A program made the position numbers and the translations under genes. Under the pieces are notes generated by a model. That model searched no databases, had not been told where the DNA came from, and saw nothing but the letters and a program-made list of their open reading frames with translations. Of a stretch of 7,459 nt of DNA, positions 1-4,618 are shown piece by piece (positions within the stretch are counted from its first letter, which is position 1; the number at the start of each line of letters is the position of its first letter). Source of the stretch: Clostridiales bacterium (GTDB taxonomy: Bacteria; Bacillota; Clostridia; Christensenellales; CAG-138); NCBI GenBank assembly GCA_009783775.1, contig WRCT01000087.1, forward strand, positions 1-7,459. Direction: 5' to 3'.

Positions 1-357
1 CACTCTGCGACAGGCCAATAACAGGTCGTCAAAATCAGCAAAAGTAAATTCGCCGGTTCTGGGCGTGGCGTCGCCCGTCAGATACTCGACTTTCGCGGGC
101 AGGAACATCCCCATGCTTTCAAGCAGATCACTGAGCAAGACGCCTTCATAGGTGCGGTTGTTTGTCGCGCCGCCGGAGGTGACGGCAAAGGTGCGCTGCG
201 TCACCTTGCTTTCCAGGCCGACAAAGCAGTCGGCGTCCTGTCCGCCCGTGAGGTCAATGGCCAAGGGTGTCGGTTCGGCATAGGCCATTGCGGGCAGCAG
301 GGCCGCGAGCAGGGCCGCGACAAGGATGACGGATAAGAGTTTCGCTGTTTTTTTCAT
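1..357 (-). CDS. Exported SUOX-like-fold protein, partial (runs off left edge)
   Basis: Only the first 119 residues are inside the window. The ATG at 355-357 is preceded by AAAGGGG about 8 nt upstream, a good ribosome binding site. Residues 1-27 are a Sec signal peptide (MKKTAK, hydrophobic core, AYA cleavage site before E28), so the protein is exported; there is no lipobox Cys. Residues 31-119 align with the C-terminal domain of the upstream neighbour: both share a DLT-G-ADCF-GL-S segment, a Tyr/Phe-EGV-LS-LLE segment and a D-LLA segment. The EGV-LS-LLE and D-LLA pattern resembles the sulfite-oxidase-like molybdopterin-binding fold; this is a family resemblance from memory and the cofactor is not shown. 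Cys44 is conserved in both paralogues. The gene starts 21 bp after the upstream stop, so the two are probably cotranscribed under the leader riboswitch. Unlike its neighbour it has almost no Pro-rich linker. Confidence 0.8.
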   Translation of the reverse strand, partial: MKKTAKLLSVILVAALLAALLPAMAYAEPTPLAIDLTGGQDADCFVGLESKVTQRTFAVTSGGATNNRTYEGVLLSDLLESMGMFLPAKVEYLTGDATPRTGEFTFADFDDLLLACRRV

Positions 358-378
358 GATGTTTTCCCCTTTATTTTT

Positions 379-1068
379 TTATCTTGTTATGACTACGCGC
401 ATAATCTGTTTGACCAGTTGCTGCGCGAGGGTGGCGTTCTTCGGGCAGATACGAATGGGCGTTTCGGTGATAAAGCTGCCGCCGTTTTTGGATTCCCGCC
501 AGGCCAGCAGTACGTCTCCGTTTCTCATGTGGTCGGTGATATCCACCGTGCCCACTGCGTCATTGGCCACGACTTCGATTTTCTTGTAGGTCGTGATCCC
601 GAACTTCTCCAGCACCTTGCTCAGGAAGACGCCTTCGAACGTATAGGTCGCCGGCTCTATCTTCGACTGGACCCCGACGGAGAGGAACTCGCTTTTCAAG
701 CCCGCGAAACAGTCCGCGTTTTTGCCGCTTGTCAGATCAAGAATCAGGGGGTTGGGGATTTCGGTGGGCGCGGGCGTGGCCGGACCGGACGCATGAGGCC
801 GCGCGGTTATGTCCGGCTGGGTTGACGGGATGGGCGTTGACATTACGGGCACGGGCGTCGGGCCGGAGGAATAGACCATCGGGGCCTGTCCGGATGGGTC
901 GAACTGCGCAGGTTCATAGGCTGTCGGTTTCTGCCCCCCCCTCTGAGGGGGGAGGTCGGCAGAGCCGGCAGGGGGGAGTTGATCGCTATTGGATTGGTTC
1001 GTTTCCTCCGCGCAGCCACATAGCAGAATGGCCGCCAAAAGCAGGAAAACAACGATAAGTTTTTTCAT
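379..1068 (-). CDS. Lipoprotein with Pro-rich linker and C-terminal SUOX-like domain
   Basis: A 229-residue surface lipoprotein. The start at 1066-1068 is chosen because MKKLIVVF opens a lipoprotein signal peptide ending in the lipobox LCGC (Cys19) and because GAGGGG lies 4 nt upstream. An upstream in-frame ATG at 1102-1104 falls inside the leader terminator hairpin and is rejected. Residues 20-107 are a low-complexity Pro/Thr/Ser linker. Residues 31-45 of it are encoded by a palindromic DNA element. Residues 108-229 form the folded domain, homologous to the next gene: DLTSGKNADCFAGL (Cys120), TFEGVFLSKVLEKFG, GDVLLAW, and a TPIRICPKN to VKQIMRVVI end. This order resembles compact sulfite-oxidase-like (Oxidored_molyb) domains. 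The upstream Moco-type riboswitch is independent support for a link to molybdopterin. Whether Cys120 could ligate Mo is unproven; a cofactor-free version of the fold is possible. Confidence 0.8.
   Translation of the reverse strand: MKKLIVVFLLLAAILLCGCAEETNQSNSDQLPPAGSADLPPQRGGQKPTAYEPAQFDPSGQAPMVYSSGPTPVPVMSTPIPSTQPDITARPHASGPATPAPTEIPNPLILDLTSGKNADCFAGLKSEFLSVGVQSKIEPATYTFEGVFLSKVLEKFGITTYKKIEVVANDAVGTVDITDHMRNGDVLLAWRESKNGGSFITETPIRICPKNATLAQQLVKQIMRVVITR
936..980. repeat. G/C-run palindromic element inside a lipoprotein linker
   Basis: Positions 936-943 and 945-952 are a perfect 8-bp inverted repeat (CCCCCCTC / GAGGGGGG, 1-nt loop). A second smaller hairpin follows (GTCGGC / GCCGGC, with one G-U) and then a GGGGGG run. 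The layout resembles short dispersed repeats of gut Clostridia that encode a peptide like LPP-GSADLPP-RGG. Here it lies in frame in the disordered linker of the lipoprotein gene and encodes about 15 residues. That it is dispersed in the genome is inferred; only one copy is in the window. Confidence 0.5.
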
Positions 1069-1078
1069 GTGTCCCCTC

Positions 1079-1112
1079 AAAAAATCCCCCATGTTTTGGA
1101 ACATGAGAGATC
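1079..1112 (-). terminator. Riboswitch expression-platform terminator
   Basis: On the minus strand, GATCTCTCATGTT (1112-1100) pairs with AACATGGGGGATT (1095-1083) across a CCAA loop, giving up to 13 bp with three G-U pairs. The T run at 1084-1079 follows. The T run ends directly before the GAGGGG ribosome binding site of the lipoprotein gene, so termination here would block the whole operon. The left arm GATCTCTC can instead pair with GGGAGATC (1160-1153), the 3' closing strand of the upstream aptamer. This is the usual mutually exclusive terminator/antiterminator arrangement and predicts an OFF switch. Confidence 0.75.
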
Positions 1113-1152
1113 ATAAGACGCAAGGCCATAACCGCAACGCGATCAGGTCAGC

Positions 1153-1313
1153 GATCTCCCCTTTCCAATGCCCTTCTACAGGCGGGAGGCGGAACCATGT
1201 TCTACTACCCATCAAAGCAGGCTTTGATGGGTTCCCGTTCCACCCTGTTACTGTACCGTAACCCGATACAGCGTCGGCCGCGCTGACGCCCTGCGCCATG
1301 CGGCTCGGAGAGT
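1153..1313 (-). promoter_or_regulatory. Molybdenum-cofactor (Moco)-type riboswitch aptamer
   Basis: The minus-strand leader holds blocks that I recognise as characteristic of the Moco RNA motif: CTCTCCGAGCC (1312-1302), a GCC-GCAT-GGC hairpin followed by GCAGGG, GGGTTACGG (1264-1256), GGAACGGGAACC, and GGTTCCGCCTCCCGCC (1195-1180). TCTCC at the 5' end pairs with GGAGA at 1159-1155 as P1. GGAACC pairs with GGTTCC around a variable arm capped by a perfect 11-bp hairpin (1207-1217 with 1222-1232). The aptamer is followed by a terminator that competes for the P1 3' strand. Downstream are two proteins of molybdopterin-fold type, which fits. Assignment is by recalled consensus; a tungsten-cofactor variant cannot be excluded. 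Cobalamin was considered and lacks its GCCACTG box. Confidence 0.72.
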
Positions 1314-1345
1314 ATAAGGACGCAAACGTCCTGTTTTTCAGATAG

Positions 1346-1374
1346 AGTATACCACGCTCTGCGATGTTGTGCAA
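1346..1374 (-). promoter_or_regulatory. Promoter of the riboswitch operon
   Basis: On the minus strand, TTGCAC (1374-1369) and TATACT (1351-1346) are separated by 17 bp. The -10 matches TATAAT at five of six positions; the -35 is weaker (TTG conserved). The predicted start near 1339 yields a leader of about 270 nt that opens with a small hairpin (AGGACG / CGTCCT) and contains the entire aptamer and terminator. It lies just after the terminator of the preceding gene. Confidence 0.6.
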
Positions 1375-1419
1375 TCAAAAATAAATAAAATGAAGTTTCG
1401 CCCAAAGCGAAACCTCATT
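1375..1419 (-). terminator. Intrinsic terminator of the NlpC/P60-like gene
   Basis: On the minus strand, 1419-1407 and 1401-1389 form a 13-bp inverted repeat with one mismatch (core GTTTCGC / GCGAAAC, 5-nt loop). It is followed by a T-rich tail TTTATTTATTTTTG (1388-1375). It sits 34 bp after the NlpC/P60-like stop codon and just before the next promoter, so it separates two transcription units. Confidence 0.8.
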
Positions 1420-1421
1420 CA

Positions 1422-1456
1422 TTGTAGTTTGTAGTTTGTACATTGTAGTTTGTTAA
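1422..1456. repeat. 7-bp tandem repeat array (TTGTAGT type) at a stop codon
   Basis: Five consecutive heptamers: TTGTAGT, TTGTAGT, TTGTACA, TTGTAGT, then a degenerate TTGTTAA. The last unit contains the TAA stop of the minus-strand gene (1453-1455), so the array begins inside the end of the coding sequence and fills the spacer up to the terminator hairpin. Confidence 0.8.
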
Positions 1457-2133
1457 AACACCCGTTTGGCAAACGCAAAACTGCTTATCCAATACTTCTT
1501 GGTTATGCTGTCTTTGACGACCGCGCCCTCGGAGGTGGAGGCGTAGACCATCTGCCCGTCGCCCACATAGATACAGACGCAGTTGATCTCCGTGCTCTCG
1601 CCCGTCATGTAGAAGATCAAATCGCCCGGCTGCAGGTGTTTTGTGTCGTTGATCTTCTTCCAGGAAGAGGTCTCGGAAAAGCCCTTTGAGGTCTGGCGTG
1701 CCGTCTTTTCGCCCATCTCGTTTAAGCAATAATACACCAGGCCGCTCGTGTCAAACCCCTGCGGGGTGATCCCGCCGCGCTGATAGGGTTTGCCGATCAA
1801 GGACAGGGCCAGGTTGGCCAGCTGCTGCGCCTTGTCCGATACCGCGCCCGGGTCGGGCGTGGGTGTCGGGTCGGCCTCGGGGTCAAGCGTCGGCTCCGGC
1901 GTGTCGGTCGGCGGCGGCTCGGGTGTAGGTGTCGGCAGGGGCAGCGGCTCCGGCGTCGCCGGCTCGACATGGGCGGTCGCGATTGCCACGGTCTCCGCCT
2001 GCGGCGCCTCCGTCGGCGCCTCGACAATCAGCTGCAGCGGCAGGTTTTCGCCGCCCGGCAGGCCCTCTCCCTGACAGCCGATCAGGCCAAACAGCAAAAT
2101 CCCCGCCACGCAAATGCAAATCGTTTTCTTCAT
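1453..2133 (-). CDS. NlpC/P60-fold lipoprotein with substituted catalytic triad
   Basis: A 226-residue lipoprotein. The start at 2131-2133 gives MKKTICICVAGILLFGLIGC, with lipobox LIGC (Cys20) and GAGGAAG about 7 nt upstream; an ATG 15 bp earlier (2148) is possible. Residues 55-96 are a Pro/Thr-rich wall-spanning linker. Residues about 99-226 match the NlpC/P60 fold: KPYQRGG, GFDTSGLVYY, LQPGDLIFY, CVCIYVGDGQMVYAST. Active members (cell-wall gamma-D-glutamyl-diamino-acid endopeptidases) have DCSG, HVGIY and HAS at the catalytic sites. Here the Cys is Thr129 (ACG), the first His is Cys185 (TGC) and the second polar residue is Tyr197. All three changes are clear in-frame codons in an otherwise intact domain, so it is probably a non-catalytic peptidoglycan-binding or regulatory protein. 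The gene ends in a heptamer array and a strong terminator. No convincing promoter is seen in the 150 bp upstream, which is filled by repeats. Confidence 0.88.
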   Translation of the reverse strand: MKKTICICVAGILLFGLIGCQGEGLPGGENLPLQLIVEAPTEAPQAETVAIATAHVEPATPEPLPLPTPTPEPPPTDTPEPTLDPEADPTPTPDPGAVSDKAQQLANLALSLIGKPYQRGGITPQGFDTSGLVYYCLNEMGEKTARQTSKGFSETSSWKKINDTKHLQPGDLIFYMTGESTEINCVCIYVGDGQMVYASTSEGAVVKDSITKKYWISSFAFAKRVF

Positions 2134-2202
2134 TCTTCTCTTCCTCATAATCTCATGATACCCCGCCCCTGTCACGAAAAGGTGATAGAGGTGTTAATTT
2201 TA

Positions 2203-2274
2203 GACACCAGATTCCAGATTCCAGATCGCTCACGCGGGTTCTTTCTGGTATCTGGAGTCTGGTATCTGGAATCT
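2203..2274. repeat. Inverted pair of 7-bp tandem arrays (CTGGNNT type)
   Basis: Positions 2245-2272 are four perfect-register heptamers (CTGGTAT, CTGGAGT, CTGGTAT, CTGGAAT). Positions 2203-2226 are about three units in the opposite orientation. The two arms can pair over about 24 bp with three mismatches around a loop containing CGCTCACGC (2227-2235). A related array with the same 9-bp flanking motif in inverse orientation lies at 4556-4601. The element starts about 10 bp beyond the DUF1858 stop codon and fills the space before the NlpC/P60-like gene. Confidence 0.8.
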
Positions 2275-2277
2275 ATT

Positions 2278-2308
2278 AACGAAGTTATTGTGACGCAATA
2301 ACTTCGTT
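2278..2308. other. Perfect 13-bp hairpin spanning the DUF1858 stop codon
   Basis: AACGAAGTTATTG (2278-2290) and CAATAACTTCGTT (2296-2308) are perfect reverse complements with a 5-bp loop. The hairpin includes the last codons and the TAA stop of the minus-strand gene. No T run follows on either strand, so a simple intrinsic terminator is not supported. An mRNA 3'-end stabiliser, a processing site or the boundary of the adjacent repeat are alternatives. Confidence 0.65.
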
Positions 2309-2482
2309 CAGTTTCTCCGCCAGCGCGTCCGCGTCCGCCCCATGCACCTGGCAGGCCTGTTCCAGGGTCTCGTTGTGCGCCATCGCGCAGCCCAGACAGT
2401 GCATACCCGACGCCAGCAGCAGGTCCGCCAGCCCTACGTCAATTTGCAGAATCTTTGCGATCGTCATGTCCTTGGTAATCAT
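2285..2482 (-). CDS. DUF1858 / hybrid-cluster-associated CxxC redox-type small protein
   Basis: A complete 65-residue soluble protein. The ATG at 2480-2482 is preceded by AAGGA 7 nt upstream. The sequence MITKDMTIAKIL, LLLASGMHCLGCAMA, ETLEQAC, HGAD-DAL-EKLNE follows the DUF1858 domain known from hybrid-cluster-protein-associated disulfide proteins, including the GMHCLGC motif (Cys29, Cys32). Cys44 is also present. The family is thought to have a redox or metal-related role, but the exact function is unknown. It starts 18 bp after the GH13 stop codon and shares its strand, so the two are probably cotranscribed, although no functional link to glycan metabolism is obvious. Its stop codon is embedded in a perfect 13-bp hairpin. 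Confidence 0.88.
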   Translation of the reverse strand: MITKDMTIAKILQIDVGLADLLLASGMHCLGCAMAHNETLEQACQVHGADADALAEKLNEVIASQ

Positions 2483-2500
2483 GTTTGTTTTCCTTCTTTC

Positions 2501-4474
2501 TTATGTTTTTCTTAAAACGCGCGTCTCAAACGGCGCGAGCGTGCCTGTATAGACCTCGCCTATTTGCACGGTCTCGCGCGTGAACAGATCCTTGTACTGC
2601 CCCGCCAGCATGACCGGCTGGGTCGCGTCCGCGCCCTCCACCAACAGCCCGGGATAGAGGATCACATTTCTCTCCGATTGGCTCGCATTCACCAGCAAAA
2701 TCACAACCTCCTGCTCACTGACTGACGGTGCGCCGGAGTCGCCGCACCCTACAGTATAACGCAAAACGGCAAAGATATCGCGGCCCAGCGCGCCCATGCG
2801 CATACAGCCGCGCCGCAGGGCGTTGCTTTCGGCGCGCAGCAGGGTTAAGGTCCGCACCGCCTCCAACAGCTCTTTGTCCTCATTGCCCCAGGGATAGGCG
2901 CGGCGGTTGAAGGGGTCGCCCATGCCCTCCATGCCGACTTCGTCGCCGTAATACAGGCAGGGCACGCCCGTGTGGATCAGGCAAAGCGCGGTCGCCAGCA
3001 GGAAACGCTGCTTGGCAAAGGCCGCGTGCTCCGGTTTGGGCTTAAAATGCGCCTGCGTCTCCCGCGTGACCGTCTTGCGGTGCGGCGCGCCGGAGAGATA
3101 GGTCAGCGCGCGCACCTCGTCATGCGAGGAAAGCAGGTTGAGGCAAGCCTGCCAGAACGGCGCGGGATAGTTCTCGCGCAGGGTTTGCAGGACCTCGTTC
3201 AGATCAAAGGCGTCCGCCTGTCCCGCCGCGAAACGCAGCACCGCGTCACGGAAGGGATAGTTCATGGCCGAATCCAACAGGTCGCCGTCCACATAGGCGC
3301 GGCGGCCCTCGTGCCCCAGTTTGTTGGAACAATCCTCCCAAACCTCGCCCAGCAGCACGGCCTCGGGGTTCTCGGCCTTGACGCGGGTCCGCAGCGCGCG
3401 GATAAAGTCGTCGGGCAGCTCATCCGCCACGTCCAGCCGCCAGCCCATCGCGCCGCGCTTTTGCCAGTGGGCCAGCACGCCCTCCCCGCCCGTGATGAAG
3501 TCAAGGTAGGATGGCTCCATCTCGCGCACATTGGGCAGCGTGTTAAAGTTCCACCAGCACTCGTACTGGTCGGGATAGCGGAAAAAGTGATACCAATTAT
3601 AATAGGGCGAGTCTTGCCCCCCACAGGCGCCGTTGCCGTAGCGCCCGTAGCGGTCGAAGTAGACGCTGTCGTCGCCCGTGTGCGAAAAAACGCCGTCGAG
3701 CATGAGCGAAATGCCAAGCTTGCCCGCCTCGCGCGCCAGGTTATCATAGTCGGCCTGATCGCCCAGGATACTGTCCACCGCCAAGTAGTCGGCGGTGTTG
3801 TACCGGTGGTTGGAGAAGGCCTCGAAAATCGGGTTCAAGTACAGGCAGGTCACGCCCAGGTCTTTGAGGTAGGGCAGCTTTTCCGTGATGCCCGCAAGAT
3901 CGCCGCCGAAGTAATCGTCCGGCGCGTAGTAGGGCCGGCCCATGTTGGGGCGGTAGTCGGGCTCGGCCGTCCAGTCCTCGTGAAAGCTTGCCGCACGGCC
4001 GCTTGCCGCACGCTCCGAAACACGCTTGCGGGCCAGCTCTTTGTCACTGCGCGCGAAACGGTCGGGAAAGATCTGATAGCAGAGGCTCTCGCAAAACCAG
4101 CGCGGGGTGGCATAGTTCGCACGGTAGACCGTAATCTGCCAGGCGGGCGGCAGGTCATGGCCCAGCGCGCCCTCGCCGCTGCCCGCGCCGTAGTACCAGA
4201 CCCGGTCGCCCCGGCGGATCACAAAATAATAATGGCACAGGCCCGGCACGTCGGGCATGGTGACCGTGATAGCTGCAGTCGCGGCCAACGCCCGCCCCCG
4301 CCCTACCGTCATCGGCAGCAGCAGGTCCTGCCCGCCCAATGTGATGGCCAAGGAAAAGGAAACATCCTCCGCCGCCTCAAGGATATCGAGCGTCAGTTTC
4401 ACGTCCGTACCCGCCGGAACCGCGCCCTGCGGATCGCGGCAAGTCAGGTTGCGCGAATGGTGATAGAATCTCAT
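2501..4474 (-). CDS. GH13 alpha-amylase family enzyme (neopullulanase/cyclomaltodextrinase-like)
   Basis: A 657-residue cytoplasmic glycoside hydrolase with no signal peptide, expected to cleave alpha-1,4 (possibly also alpha-1,6) linkages in maltodextrins. Residues 1-120 form an N-terminal beta-sandwich (HHSRNLTCRDPQGAVPAGT), as in neopullulanases and cyclomaltodextrinases. The catalytic barrel follows: YQIFPDRF (133-140), LNPIFEAFSNHRYNTADY (213-230), region I DGVFSH (260-265), region II GWRLDVADE with nucleophile Asp348, region III LLGEVWED with acid/base Glu377, and region IV SSHDE with Asp452. The catalytic triad is intact. A C-terminal beta domain runs from about residue 565. The start at 4472-4474 fits the family N-terminus, yet has no ribosome binding site and lies 6 bp after a TATAAT box, implying a leaderless transcript. 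Oddities are a 15-bp in-frame duplication near residues 155-163 and a palindromic insert near residues 576-583. Exact substrate is not determinable here. Confidence 0.93.
   Translation of the reverse strand: MRFYHHSRNLTCRDPQGAVPAGTDVKLTLDILEAAEDVSFSLAITLGGQDLLLPMTVGRGRALAATAAITVTMPDVPGLCHYYFVIRRGDRVWYYGAGSGEGALGHDLPPAWQITVYRANYATPRWFCESLCYQIFPDRFARSDKELARKRVSERAASGRAASFHEDWTAEPDYRPNMGRPYYAPDDYFGGDLAGITEKLPYLKDLGVTCLYLNPIFEAFSNHRYNTADYLAVDSILGDQADYDNLAREAGKLGISLMLDGVFSHTGDDSVYFDRYGRYGNGACGGQDSPYYNWYHFFRYPDQYECWWNFNTLPNVREMEPSYLDFITGGEGVLAHWQKRGAMGWRLDVADELPDDFIRALRTRVKAENPEAVLLGEVWEDCSNKLGHEGRRAYVDGDLLDSAMNYPFRDAVLRFAAGQADAFDLNEVLQTLRENYPAPFWQACLNLLSSHDEVRALTYLSGAPHRKTVTRETQAHFKPKPEHAAFAKQRFLLATALCLIHTGVPCLYYGDEVGMEGMGDPFNRRAYPWGNEDKELLEAVRTLTLLRAESNALRRGCMRMGALGRDIFAVLRYTVGCGDSGAPSVSEQEVVILLVNASQSERNVILYPGLLVEGADATQPVMLAGQYKDLFTRETVQIGEVYTGTLAPFETRVLRKT
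2727..2752. repeat. Possible palindromic (REP-like) insert in the GH13 gene
   Basis: GGTGCG (2727-2732) and CGCACC (2743-2748) form a hairpin followed by CTAC, so the minus strand reads GTAGGGTGCG to CGCACCG. This has the same GTAGGG-stem-loop-stem layout as the REP units at 6571-7145 but a different stem sequence. It encodes a Gly/Ser-rich stretch of the C-terminal beta domain (GCGDSGAP) between two predicted strands. Only one copy is in the window, so repeat status is tentative. Confidence 0.35.
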
Positions 4475-4480
4475 GAAACT

Positions 4481-4508
4481 ATTATATGCGATTTGCAGAT
4501 TTTGACAA
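4481..4508 (-). promoter_or_regulatory. Promoter of the GH13 gene (leaderless)
   Basis: On the minus strand, TTGTCA (4508-4503) and a perfect TATAAT (4486-4481) are separated by 16 bp. Six bases (AGTTTC) separate the -10 from the ATG, so the expected transcription start coincides with the A of the start codon. An AT-rich near-palindrome around TTAATTAA (4513-4520) lies just upstream of the -35 and could be an UP element or operator. Confidence 0.7.
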
Positions 4509-4555
4509 GACTTAATTAAAGTGAACTGTTGGTCGGCAGGGCGGGTGCTTGCCCA

Positions 4556-4618
4556 GCGTGAGCGGTCTGGTATCTGGAATCTGGCGTCTGGTATCCGGAA
4601 TCAGCTAATGCTGATTCC
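4556..4618. repeat. 7-bp tandem array (CTGGNNT type) plus hairpin at a stop codon
   Basis: Positions 4567-4601 are five heptamers (CTGGTAT, CTGGAAT, CTGGCGT, CTGGTAT, CCGGAAT). They are preceded by GCGTGAGCG (4556-4564), the reverse complement of 2227-2235 in the other CTGG-type element. The last unit enters the TGA stop of the beta-propeller gene (4601-4603). GGAATCAGC (4597-4605) and GCTGATTCC (4610-4618) form a perfect 9-bp hairpin joining the array to the gene's final codons. No T run marks a terminator. Confidence 0.8.

Noticed and set aside
1069..1104. Upstream ATG at 1104 as the lipoprotein start
   Set aside because: It lies inside the leader terminator stem, has no ribosome binding site and would put 12 polar residues before the signal peptide; 1068 has a good site and a standard MKK start.
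1317..1338. Plus-strand terminator-like hairpin (AGGACG / CGTCCT plus TTTTT)
   Set aside because: No plus-strand gene ends there. On the minus strand it forms the 5' hairpin of the riboswitch leader and is not followed by a T run.
2134..2175. Upstream start at 2175 for the NlpC/P60-like gene
   Set aside because: The start at 2133 has GAGGAAG correctly spaced and a normal lipoprotein signal peptide; the ATG at 2148 remains a minor alternative.
2278..2308. Calling the stop-codon hairpin an intrinsic terminator
   Set aside because: The stem is strong but no T run follows on either strand, so it is listed as a hairpin of unknown role.
2972..4519. Long plus-strand open frame of about 515 codons opposite the GH13 gene
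   Set aside because: It is antisense to a gene with intact catalytic motifs, has no ribosome binding site or recognisable domain, and its composition is that of a GC-rich shadow frame.
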